This document shows, piece by piece, positions 22,200-31,689 of a DNA stretch of 64,000 nucleotides. A program made the translations under genes and the position numbers. The stretch's first letter is position 1; each line of letters opens with the position of its first letter. Where the stretch lies: the NCBI GenBank assembly GCA_007922225.1, contig ML679962.1, positions 28,627,563-28,691,562 of the forward strand. Reading direction: 5' to 3'. This stretch comes from Emydura subglobosa (taxonomy: Eukaryota > Chordata > Testudines > Chelidae). A model generated the notes under the pieces. It saw only the letters and a program-made list of their open reading frames with translations. It made no database searches and was not told the DNA's origin.

Positions 22200-23353
22200 A
22201 CAACCTGCAATCTACCGTGCTCTGAGTTATGTTGGTTATGGGGGCTGCCACACAGGAATTCTTCCTGGGTTGGAATTATGAATAGAATTGGCTGATGTGT
22301 TATTTGTGGTTGAATTAACTACAGCAGCTTCGCTGAGACAGCTCACTCGTTTATTGCAGCACCTTTCCTGAGCTGTTGTGAACTCTTTATGTTCTAGATA
22401 TTTCCCACTGTTTACCATTGAGACCATACCCCTCTGCCCCTGTGTCCACTTAGACTAACTAGTCCGTGTAATCTGAACACGCAGGGTGGTGTTTTCAAAA
22501 GCACTTTGCATTAGACCGACTCTGCTCCCATGGAAATCAATAGGAAAACTCCCATAGACTTCAGTGCAAGAACAGTAGGTCAACAGAGAGTGCTCTTGAA
22601 AACGCCACCCATCAAGTCCTAGTTAATTTATTATTATTATTATCCCTTAATTGGAAAATAAAGTCCAGGGCTGTGCATGATCTTTATGCTGAGTGCAGAC
22701 TTTTACCTAGCTTGTCTCACTGATCCACTTACTAGTTCTACAGCAGGTTTACGCATCCCTTTATATTTTTTTTTTTAATTTATCTTTTAAAATCCCTTTG
22801 AGAATGAGGGAAGCTCACTGCAATCATGTTCTATCAGTGACCTTTCATTTCAGCAGCTTTGCCACCTCCTGGGCTGGCCACAGAGTACATTTCCCAGCAG
22901 CTTGAAGGTGAGCTTTTAACACCACCGAGTGCTCCACCGTGAGCCTCGTAATCTTGTATTTGTGCTTCCCTGGGGGATCTAGCCTCCTAGGCATGCACCA
23001 TAATACTCATGGGCTCTGCTTTCTGGGATTGGATTCGTTCACTCACTGCCAGCGCTTATTTTTCCTTCCAAGGTACACAGCTGAACTCTGCCTCCAATGA
23101 AGCCTGTGTGCATATTGAACATTAGAGGAACGATAAAGGTCCTGGGGAAAAATTTGAAAAGCAAATTTGGAGGCTAAGATCTTCACTTTTGAAAATGGGG
23201 CCTAAGCCCCTAATTTGCTTAGTTACTTTCGAAAAGTTCATCTGGTGGCTACAACCTCAAGTCGGTTACAGGAGTTTTCTGCAAATAGGATGCTCGGTAC
23301 CTGGTGCATGTTCCCCGCATGTCTGCGTCAGTGATTTCTGACATTGGAATGTC
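22200..23353. other. No gene; one CTCF-like motif
   Basis: Mostly featureless. On the minus strand 22872 to 22859 reads CCAGGAGGTGGCAA, which differs from the CTCF core CCASYAGRKGGCRS at two positions. A (TTA)n stretch is at about 22628-22642. Confidence 0.35.
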
Positions 23354-23442
23354 TTAAGGCATATCTACACTAGAGTTAGGTCGACTTAACTGAAGTCGAC
23401 ATCTAGCTGCTGCAGTAACATTGTTGCGGGGGGAATGGCCAC

Positions 23443-24964
23443 ATGGCTTCAGCCTCTCATGATGCAGTTTCCTCCCTCCCTACCCTGATATCAGTGGCAA
23501 ACAACCCATACTTTTTTGTGCCTTTTTTCGAAAGACTGGCTTATCTGCATGTACGCCTTAGCCCGATACACATGGATCCCGCTCAGCTGTGCACTCCTGT
23601 TGTGAGCATTACAAACACCTCGTGCCTTATCCTGCAGTGTTTCCAGAGCCAAGACAGGAGTCGCCGTGTGGCACATTGTGATGTCATTCAAGCAGCCCTG
23701 CTGCAAGCCATGGAACGGAACAATTCCCGGTTGCTGCTGGCAGTCGCACAGCAGCTGAACATGGTGGAGCGCAGTTTTTGGTCCCAGGAAGCAAGCACTG
23801 ACCGGTGGGATCACATCGTTATGCAGCTAACGGGGGACGAGCAGCGGCTGCGTAATTTTCGAATGCAGAAGGCCACTTTCAGGCACTTTGTGCAGAGCTT
23901 TCCCTACCCCTGAAGTGCAGTAACACTAAAATGAGACCTGCTCTGACAGTGGAAAAGCGAGTGGCGATCGCTCTGTGGAAGCTTGCACTACCAGACTGCT
24001 ACCGGTCAGTGGGGAATCTATTCAGAGTTGGTAAATCCACCGTGGGAGCTTTTGTGATCCAAGTATGCAGGGCCGTTAGTCGACTTCTGCTAAGAAGGGA
24101 AGTGACTTTGGGCAACGTGCAGGACAGAGCGGATGATTTTGCTGCAATGGGGTTCCCTAAATGGGAATGGGGTGATAGATGGCACGCATATCCCTATTTT
24201 GGCATCAGATCACCCTGCCAAAGAGTACATAAACCAAAAGGGATACTTTTCAATGGTGTTGCAAGCGCTAGTGGATCATGGGACGTTTCACCGACATCGC
24301 CGTGGGATGGTCAGGAAAGGTGTATGACACGTGCATCTTTAAAAACACAGGTCAGTTCAGAAAGCTCAACCAGGGACTTTCTTTCCAGATTGCAAAATAA
24401 CCATTGATGATGTTGACATGCCAATAGTGATCCTGGGAGACCCAGACAATCCCTTGCTCCCATGGATCATGAAGCCATACACCGGCCACCTGGCCAGCAG
24501 GAGAGGTTCAACAGTAGACTGAGCAAGTGCAGGGTGGTGTTGGAATGTGCCTTTGGATGTTTAAAGGGTCGCTGGCGCAATTTGTTTACTAGGTTAGACC
24601 TCAGTGAAAGCAATATCCCCATTAGAAAAAATTCCAGAGGGTTAGCCGTGTTAGTCTGTATACAGCAAAAACAACAAGAGTTCTGTGGCATTTTAAAGAC
24701 TAACAAATTTAATTTTAGCAGGCATAAGCTTTCATGAGGCTCAGCTCACTTCGTCATATCCCCATTGTTATCGCTGTATGCTGTGTGCTCCATAATATCT
24801 GTGAGCCAAAGGGAGAGAAGTTTCCTCTGGGTTGAGGTGTGGAGGCGGATAAGTTGGAAGCTAATTTTGAGAATCCAGATACCAGGGCAGTAAGAAGAGC
24901 CCAGCGAGGAGCTCTGAATCTCCTGGAGGCTTTGAAAACCACTTTCAATAATGAGCCACAGTAA
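23443..24964 (+). pseudogene. HARBI1-like Harbinger transposase, degraded
   Basis: The product would be the DDE nuclease that cuts and joins the transposon ends. Recognisable parts, in order: an N-terminal region ending 'LRNFRMQKATF'; a helix-turn-helix-like stretch 'YRSVGNLFRVGKSTV' (about 24000-24046); 'VIDGTHIPILASDHP' with the first catalytic Asp (about 24172); 'VILGDPDNPLLPW' with the second (about 24430); 'LECAFGCLKGRW' with the catalytic Glu (about 24546); and a C-terminal 'CCVLHNICEPKGE' ending at TAA (24962-24964). All three acidic residues survive, but the frame changes near 23910, 24165, 24313, 24360 and 24510, and a 132-bp insertion interrupts the gene at 24624. The start is uncertain: 23572 (ATG) is in the same frame as 23443. 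It is not functional as it stands. Confidence 0.9.
24624..24755 (-). mobile_element. 132-bp Penelope-like insertion in the transposase gene
   Basis: Flanked by a perfect 11-bp duplication ATATCCCCATT (24613-24623 and 24756-24766). Removing the insert and one duplicate rejoins the transposase reading ('SESNIPI' to 'VIAVCCVLHNIC'). The insert holds the same phrases as the copy at 6525: 'gccgtgttagtctgtatac', 'ctgtggcattttaaagac', 'ataagctttcatgagg' and 'agctcacttcgtc'. On the minus strand it starts inside the hammerhead-like core, so the CUG of that core is missing here. Confidence 0.8.
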
Positions 24965-25216
24965 TGTGCATTGCTTATCTGCGTTGTGTCTTCCCCTTCG
25001 TTGCGTCAGTTTCCCTATACTTCCCTCTCCCAACCTCCATGATTGGAATAGATAAAGAATATTTCATTCATTAAATATTGTCTTTTATTGCATAAACAAA
25101 GAATCTGAAAATAATTTAACCTTGGACAAATAGTATGATAAAATGGGGAATGGAGAAACAAATGCAGCTTGTCTGTGAAAGCATAGCAATCTTGTCCATC
25201 AAAGGTCTTCAAATGA

Positions 25217-26299
25217 TCACCTTTTGTTCTTAGTACCCTCCTCTGGAGTTGAGTGGAAGGGATAATGCATCTTCCTCTCTCCCCGCCTCCTGAAATGTTT
25301 GGGGGAGAGGGGTTGGGAATAGGGCAACATTGGCAGGTTGTTCTGCAGGGGCTGCAGAGGGACTCTAGCCTCAAGCTGTTTGTCTTGATGCTCAACCAGA
25401 TGCCTCAACATGTCTGACTGGTCCTTCGTAATCCACAGTATCTCATCCTGCGTGGCATGCTCATGCTCCTGGGATTCTCTCCTGCTCTCCATGTCCATGT
25501 CCAGTTTTTCGGACAACGAAATCCTCCAGGCTCTTGGCTCTGTATCTGCTGTCCCAGATGTGTTCATTATCTCGTTGAACATGTCATCATGCATTCTCTT
25601 TTTCCGCCTTCTAATCTGCAAAAGCCTCTCCGCCGGTGTGTGGAAGATGTGCTGAAGGCCAGGCTTTCCACTGTAAGACATGCAAAGCACAAGACAGCCA
25701 CTGTCTAGGGCAAAGTTGCTATTTAAAAAACACTTCCCTTATTACACTCGAATGCAAGCCAGGACGTAATCCAGAGGTGCCTTCTCCAGCATCATGGTCG
25801 GTCACCATGCTGTCCTGCGACCGGCTGGACTGCTCCGGGGTTAAAAATAGCTCCTGGCTCTCGGGGAGAAGGTCTCTCCTGCTCACCTGTCTCCCATTCT
25901 CCTCCTCCTCCTTGTCCAGAATGTCCTCCTCATTGTTACCTGAGGCTCAGACTCTGGGGAGGTATCCATGCTGTGTTTGGGGGAAGTGATGGGGTCACCG
26001 CCGAGAATCGCATGCAGCTCACTGTAGAAGCAGCACGTCTGTGGTGCAGAACTTGAACAACTGTTCATCTCCCTTGTCTTCTGGTACGCCTGTCGCAGTT
26101 CTTTGATTTCTCACACAGCACTGCTGCGTGTCCCTGGTGTAGACCTTCTCCACACTGCCCCACACAGTCTTTTCATAGATGTCTACGTTTCTTCAGCTGG
26201 ATCAGAGCTGTGCCTGCACAGACTCTTCTCCCCTCAAACTGATAAGATCCACTGCTGTGTACTCCAGGCTGGAGCACGTGTGGGGCATTGAGTTGTCAT
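25217..26299 (-). pseudogene. Harbinger Myb/SANT-like DNA-binding protein gene, degraded
   Basis: The second Harbinger gene encodes an accessory protein that binds DNA through a trihelix/Myb-SANT domain. On the minus strand an ATG at 26299-26297 opens the N-terminal part with 'RAPAW'. The Myb-like part then follows in shifting frames: 'VEKVYTRDTQQC', 'IKELRQAYQKT' and 'TCCFYSELHAILGGDP' (26010-26170). An acidic linker comes next (about 25880-26000). The last exon begins after an acceptor AG at 25673-25672 and is open to the stop at 25217. It contains a basic 'RLLQIRRRKKRMHDDMF', a coiled-coil-like region and 'DQSDMLRHLVEHQDKQLE'. The intron is short (donor near 25735). Stops and frameshifts in the first exon make it a pseudogene. 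The 157-aa last-exon frame is intact. Confidence 0.85.
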
Positions 26300-26616
26300 G
26301 ATCAGCAGGGCTGGCGAGCTCTCCACGCGGATCAAACAAGAAATGGGAATTCAAAATTCCATGGGGCTTTCACAGGAGAGGGGCTGTTTCCTGTGCACCC
26401 AGCTGCTATGCAGTGGAGTTGAAAGTGATCTCCAGAGAGGTCACAGCAGAGCATTGGTGAAACATCTTCTGGAGGCCACTTCAGTCGATTAACACAACCC
26501 TGCATCTACACTCCCTCTGTTGAACCATCAACATTGATTTAAGCGCTACGTCTCTCGTGGAGGTGGAGTAATTAAGTCGATGTTCTAGGTGAGTTAGATC
26601 GGCGGACGGAACCTGG

Positions 26617-26668
26617 TAGTGTAGACACATACCTTATTAGGTCAACGGAAGCTGCCTTCCGTCGACCT
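26617..26668. repeat. Internal terminal-repeat copy and subterminal hairpin of the Harbinger
   Basis: TAGTGTAGACACATACC at 26617-26633, followed by TTA, resembles the complement of the 5' terminus. Immediately after it, AGGTCAACGGAAG-ctg-CCTTCCGTCGACCT (about 26639-26667) forms a hairpin. It then runs into the outermost terminal repeat. Confidence 0.6.
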
Positions 26669-26745
26669 AAGTTTGTAGTGTAGACCAGTCTTTAGTCTCT
26701 TAAAAAGACTGATAAACGATAGCACAGAGGTCTATGTTCTCTCAG

Positions 26746-26946
26746 TGACTTCCACAGCAAATCAGCTGATGGCACAAGCCAAAACTTTCTTTCCTAACTG
26801 TCAGCATGGCAAACTCCTCCTTGGATCTGACAATCAAGCATTGTTCTTTTCACAATATGCAGATGTAGACGTTGCAGAGTTACTTGCAGTAAAGTTTGCA
26901 CTGAGATTTGCCATGACAGCAGGGCCTGAATTCCTTTGTTATACAG
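26746..26946 (+). other. Candidate internal coding exon (67 codons, phase 1-1)
   Basis: The stretch is bounded by a pyrimidine-containing acceptor (ttctctcAG at 26744-26745) and a donor (ATACAG|GTAAAA at 26947). The length is 201 bp, so the exon would be symmetric in phase. The frame is open throughout, with the peptide containing 'HGKLLLGSDNQALFFSQYA' and 'VAELLAVKFALRFAM'. I do not recognise it. The frame is also open for about 100 bp past the donor and somewhat upstream, so chance openness is possible. It lies 50 bp right of the Harbinger. Confidence 0.25.
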
Positions 26947-27296
26947 GTAAAATAAATCCTCTTGTTATCAAATGTACATCACATCTTCTCAGAGTACAGC
27001 TTGAATTTTCTGAGAAATTAGAGGTAAATTTGTTCAGTGGTTTATGAGTTGTAAATCTAAGCCTACAAACTGAGGAAACTAAGTTTCTTTTTCCAGATTC
27101 CTCTGGCTTTGAGAATTCTTTGGGTTGGGACTGTTATGTACTATATGCACAATGCACCCGTCTTCCTACAAACCTCTAGATACTATTGCAATATAAATGT
27201 TTGTTAGCATATGGGTCTTGCTACGTGCTGTTTTCCTGTTGCTGGTCCCTGTCATTGCTGTTCCTTAGCAGCTGGAGAAATAGATGCCATCCCAAA

Positions 27297-27670
27297 AAGG
27301 TTATGGCAGAAATAAAAAAAGAGCCAGCAAAGGGCAACCAAAATAATGAGAGGCATGGGAGGACTTTCATATGAGATTAAACGAGTTTAAGACTACTTAG
27401 TTTTGAGAGAAGACTAATAAGAGGCGATATGACAGAGGCATAGATAATAATGAATGGCACAGAGAAGGGCAGTCAGGCACTGCTATTTATCCTCTCTCAC
27501 AACAGAAGAAGGGAATACTGAATGAAATTAAAAGGCAACAAGTTAGAGACTGATAAATGAGGTGGTTTTTTTTAAACCCAATGCAACATGAACCTGTAGA
27601 ATTCACTTCCATAGGACTTGATGTAGCAGGATACAAAAAGATTAGCTGTTTGCAGAAATAAGAAGACTAT
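27297..27670 (+). repeat. CR1 LINE 3' region, first part
   Basis: Phrases 'ggcaaccaaaataatgag', 'atatgagattaaacga', 'agaggcgatatgacagagg' and 'agaattcacttccata' follow the CR1 3' end in order. It continues at 27913 after about 240 bp of other sequence. Confidence 0.75.
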
Positions 27671-27912
27671 CATCCATAGCTGTGCTATATATTTATTTTA
27701 GGTTTACATAGTACATTAAAACATATCTGTCTATCCGTGGCTCTCAGCATCTTTGTCATACATTAAAAACAGAAATCGAAGTAAACCCAGCAACTTCCCC
27801 TGAACGAGGAAAGAAAACAAAATTGAAACCTACCCCAGCCCTCAACGTTCCCTTCCCTCCTGATATGCTGGAGAACAGAGGAACTAGTTAACATGTATGA
27901 GGCATTATATAC
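27671..27912. other. Segment interrupting the CR1 copy
   Basis: About 240 bp without CR1 similarity that I can see, between the two CR1 parts. It is either an insertion or a highly diverged stretch of the LINE. No terminal repeats are evident. Confidence 0.35.
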
Positions 27913-28060
27913 CCTCATGTTTTAGAACCAGCTGTCTGGGGTTAGGAAGACTTAGGCACACTATTACATAAGGGGGATTTGAAGCAATGGGTGTTAGAAA
28001 GATGACACTGGATTAGAAGGATTATTGGTCTGATCTGATATAGCAAGTCCTATGTTCTTT
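27913..28060 (+). repeat. CR1 LINE 3' tail, second part
   Basis: 'cctcatgttttagaacc', 'ggggttaggaagactt', 'gacactggattagaagg', 'ttattggtctgatctgata' and 'agtcctatgttctttt' are the terminal CR1 phrases, with the same orientation and order as the part before 27671. Confidence 0.75.
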
Positions 28061-28736
28061 TCATCAGTGTAGATTACACCTATGCTTCTGTGTAACTGAG
28101 TAAGCCATTTGCAATCAGGATTTAGATGATGCATGAGGCAGAATAGAATCAGGGTGGATCTCTGCCAGCTCCGTTGTCTCTGTGGAGTTGTGAACACTTG
28201 TTCTTGGCAGCAGAGGAAGCAGATCTGGTTGAAAGCTCCACACTGGGTGCAAATAAGAGGGTTTATTTTATAACTGTGTCTGTACTTCAATAGGTGTTTC
28301 TGCTTCCTGGTATTTGTCGAAAGATTCTTGCCACTGGAATGAAAATGTTGGTGTTAGCATAGCATATGCAATAAGACAATGGGAGTAGTTAATACATAAT
28401 ATTCCTTAGTTATTTTTAGATATTACTGAAGTAGGGACGATGACTGCAGCTTTGACTTGTCTTTAATATAGGTATTGCTAACACTAATTAAATCTCTTTC
28501 CATGTTTGGCATTATCTGTTGAGCTTCTAGCCACACAGCAGATTTAGACAGTAACCCTGAGGTAGCCTGTTCCACCTGCCAGCACAAATGCTTGAGAGAA
28601 TTGGACAATGTATGTGTTAATATGACAGAATACAAGAGGACCCAAATTACATACAGCAAAACAAAAATAATTGAACCACCAAAACCTGGGACCTTTGCAG
28701 TCTGTTTGGACTCCTAAAAATCCCGTGGCAAGCTTC
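28061..28736. other. No recognisable feature
   Basis: Short minus-strand frames (27994-28290, 28423-28659) without motifs. Nothing supports a gene. Confidence 0.45.
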
Positions 28737-28875
28737 TGTTCTCAATTACACCAGTGGAAATCCAGTCAATGGAGTGACTCTGGATTTAGCACTTGGTCCA
28801 AAACCCATCAATGTCAATGGGTTTTGGATTGGTCCCTTACTTAAATAATTGGGATCAGATTCTGGCCATTAAGAA
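28737..28875. repeat. Palindromic repeat with a perfect 12-bp hairpin
   Basis: TCCAAAACCCAT (28797-28808) and ATGGGTTTTGGA (28817-28828) are perfect complements separated by 8 nt. The flanks contain 'attacaccagtggaaatcc' and 'gggatcagattctggcc', which is typical of the reptile palindromic MITE-like family. Confidence 0.7.
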
Positions 28876-29029
28876 GATGCTTATCCTGTCTAAATTACAC
28901 AGGATGTTCAGGAAGGGTGCACGGGCACATGCGAGGGGACCTATTTAACATTTACTCAGCTGCTAATGCAAAATAAATAATATCTGTTTGCATCATCAGT
29001 TTTCTGCACAAAGCCAGCTGGAAGCTGCC

Positions 29030-29965
29030 TTGCTGAGTGCTGGGGAGTGGCTCCAGGAGTGGAAGGCTGATGCATTGCAAATGAGCTTCCTGCCTCTTGC
29101 TATCAAAAGCTGGCTGGCCCTTTAAGGGGAAGCAGGCTCTGGCTCAGCTTTGCCTGTGAGAATCAGCTACTGTCCTAGCTGGTCCTAACTGGCTAGGAAT
29201 CAGGTGGCTTCAGGTAATGATTGGGCCCAGCTGTGAGAGTTTGCACAAAAGGCTGAGAGAGGCACATCAGGAGGGGATTTACACGGGGGTGCTTCTGAAG
29301 TTTAAAGCCTGAGAGAGGGCAAACCCACAAGCAGATGACCTTGGGGGTAGACTGGAGCTAGGGATTCAGAGTAGAGGCAGGGATTCTAGGGAAGGAGCAG
29401 GGGATCAATGGCTTAGTAGGAGCTGGGCCTCCAGAGAGCATGGGTGGGGAGTCAGTGCTTGACAGGAGAGTGGGAAAGGACTCTGCAGAGCCTGGGAGGG
29501 CGTGAAGTGTCTATGGAGGAGTGAGCCCGGGAAGAGGCCTAGAAACTGACTAAGCAGGGAAGTAGTCCAGGGTGGCAGCAAGTAGATGGACCTTGGCTGT
29601 GTTCTACAGGCTCCCTGGACTAGAACCCAGAGGAGAGGAAGGACCTGGATTCACCAACTGGCCACTAAGGAAGGGGGTATGAAACCACCTGATTAAAAGG
29701 GGTATGGATTATTGGCAGCCCTGAGACCAGGGGTGGAAGGACCACTGGGGCCAGCGAGCTGATGTAAGAACATTGCACTGTTGTTTTGTGGGACTTCTTT
29801 GTTACCTCAGAAGGGGTGAGATTGAATGTGAGCTGGCTAGACGACTGAGTCCGAAGAAGAAGCAGACTGCCGGGCTGGAGTAGCTGGTGGCACACAGCAC
29901 CAGAGGCGTAGAGCCTGCTATGCAATGCCCAGCCGTGAGGGAGCGCACCAGTGGTGAGTACATTC
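29030..29965 (+). repeat. Long LTR-like or mid-repetitive element (unclassified)
   Basis: A purine-rich block with phrases known from turtle repeats, such as 'ggctggccctttaagggg', 'gggcccagctgtgagag', 'ggctccctggactagaaccc', 'gtgggacttctttgttacc' and 'gactgagtccgaagaag'. No TG...CA ends with a target duplication could be fixed, so the class remains open. The short frame 29665-29925 minus is not a gene. Confidence 0.45.
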
Positions 29966-29969
29966 TTCT

Positions 29970-31018
29970 ACACTTGCCTGCTACAACTCTCTATTCATGG
30001 TCCGGTCCAGTCCGTTGTTGCTGTTTTTTCTCTCTCCCTCTCTTCTCTTATTTGATGAGGCCATGCAACATGCAGCCTTAGGACCTGAGTAACTGCCCTG
30101 CTCAGACCCATTAGGAAGAGGGTGTCTGGTTGCTTACTCCTTCTTGAAACTATCCTTAGATGCAACTTTGCTATTTGGGGCAAGAGAATCACCTGGCTAG
30201 CGAGGGTTATGTGACTTTTACGTCTTGCCACATGCTTGGAAATAACATCTCCGTCAAATAAAATCATCCATAGAGAGACATTAGCTAATCCATCAGATGG
30301 TATAAATATTTGAGGTGCTCCAAAATAACAAGAAAATGATTTACCTTTTTAGGATTATGTGAAATGATTCTTGCTCTTTCACAGCAGCTCAAATATTTAC
30401 ACAACCTTATTAAATTGCTCAGGGAAGGGACCATAGTTGTCCAGGTAAAACAATGTGGCTTGTCTTCCTGAAGGAAACAAGGAAAATAATGGATTTTTAG
30501 ACTGCTTTTGGAGACTGTGGATCAGTTGCACATGGGAATAAGAGGCTCTATGCTTTCTTAAAAAGCTATCCCATCTTCCCCCATCCCTGAACTTCATCTC
30601 AAGAAAGTTAGTTACTCTTCACACAGATAGTTATGACTTCCTTAAGTGCACTGCAGATAGCCTTGTCCAGCTGATTCAAGTAAATGTTATTTACAGATGG
30701 CTGAAAGACTGGATTATATTAATTTTCCAAAAAAACCCTTTTTTTTTTTTTTTTTTTTTTTTTGCTCTGGGCAGAAGGTTGGTTTTTTTTTTTTTTTTTA
30801 AATTGTCAAAATAAACTAGATGCTGTATACTGCTATTTGTGGCTCTTACCCATGTTGACTGTCTCTTTGTGACTTTAAATGGTAACCCCTAAAGGCATCG
30901 TGCACATAACTGAAGGAGGCAATCTACTTGTTCATCCCTGTTTGCATGTACCTGTTTAACAGAACCTAAATTCTGCACCCTCACACCCTGCCCTACCCTC
31001 CTGGGAAAACATAAGTCA
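29970..31018. other. No gene; T25 and T17 runs
   Basis: Contains homopolymer T runs at 30739-30763 and 30783-30799. No gene or repeat with clear ends. Confidence 0.45.
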
Positions 31019-31020
31019 CG

Positions 31021-31275
31021 CTAGCGGTACATCTGCATTTGAACTAGGGGGTGTGATTCCCATTGGGTATAGATATGCCTAGGCTATTAAAAATAGCAGT
31101 GTGTAGTCGGGGTAGCATGGGCGGTGGCTGGAGCTAGCCACCCACATGCCTAGCTGTGGACCCAGATGGGTATGCACTCGGGGGCGCTAGCCAGCGCTGC
31201 CTCCTGTGCTATGCTGACTATGCTGCTCTAGCTAGCACAGGTACATTGGGGTGAGCTCGGAATCACATACCCTCA
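31021..31275. mobile_element. MITE with complementary halves
   Basis: Begins 'ctagcggtacatctgcattt' and 'gggggtgtgattccc', and ends 'gtgagctcggaatcacatacc', which is their degenerate complement. The middle carries 'attaaaaatagcagtgtgtag' and 'gctagccacccacatgcc'. It resembles the 'gggtatgtctac' MITE group of turtles (Harbinger- or hAT-derived). Confidence 0.7.
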
Positions 31276-31279
31276 GGGG

Positions 31280-31686
31280 GCAGTCCTACAGTCCTTAAGT
31301 AGCCTATAGCAGGAAAAAAATTCAGATGGTGAGATGTAGTATAATTTGTTCCACAGTCTCCTAAAAGCAGCAGTGAAACCCTGTTGCTTTAAATCTCTGG
31401 CCAATGGACCAGAGTGAAGCATCCCATGCTAGCAGGGAGCTGCACTAGATCATGGAGAAGGCCTCTTTGGTCTCTCATTGCTATGGCAGTGAAGTCCCAG
31501 GGAATGTTGCCAGTGTAAGGACTGTAGGATTTCTACATGATACAGACAAAGGCGATGTTTGCTGTGATGGGAGGCTAGTACATGTACAGATGCCATAGTG
31601 GAATCCACAGAAGACTGAGGGGCCAGCTTGTGTGATTCACTTTGTGCCACTTGTGGAGCTGTGCTTATACTAATTTTACCACTCCC
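31280..31686. other. No recognisable feature
   Basis: No exon or repeat with clear ends. Confidence 0.4.
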
Positions 31687-31689
31687 TGA

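Larger units (their letters stand above)
23357..26691. mobile_element. PIF/Harbinger DNA transposon, near full length, inactivated
   Basis: The 5' end reads AGGCATATCTACACTA after TTA (23354-23356). The 3' end is the near-complement TAGTGTAGACCAGTCT, followed by TTA (26692-26694). TTA is the typical 3-bp Harbinger target duplication. The element contains a HARBI1-like DDE transposase on the plus strand (23443-24964) and a Myb/SANT-like gene on the minus strand (26299-25217), converging tail to tail. This two-gene layout defines the superfamily: the Myb-like protein brings the transposase to the nucleus and to the ends. Both genes are broken. A second terminal-repeat-like sequence at 26617-26633 makes the exact 3' end uncertain. 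Confidence 0.9.

Noticed and set aside
23491..23814. 107-codon minus-strand frame in the Harbinger
   Set aside because: Antisense shadow of the transposase.
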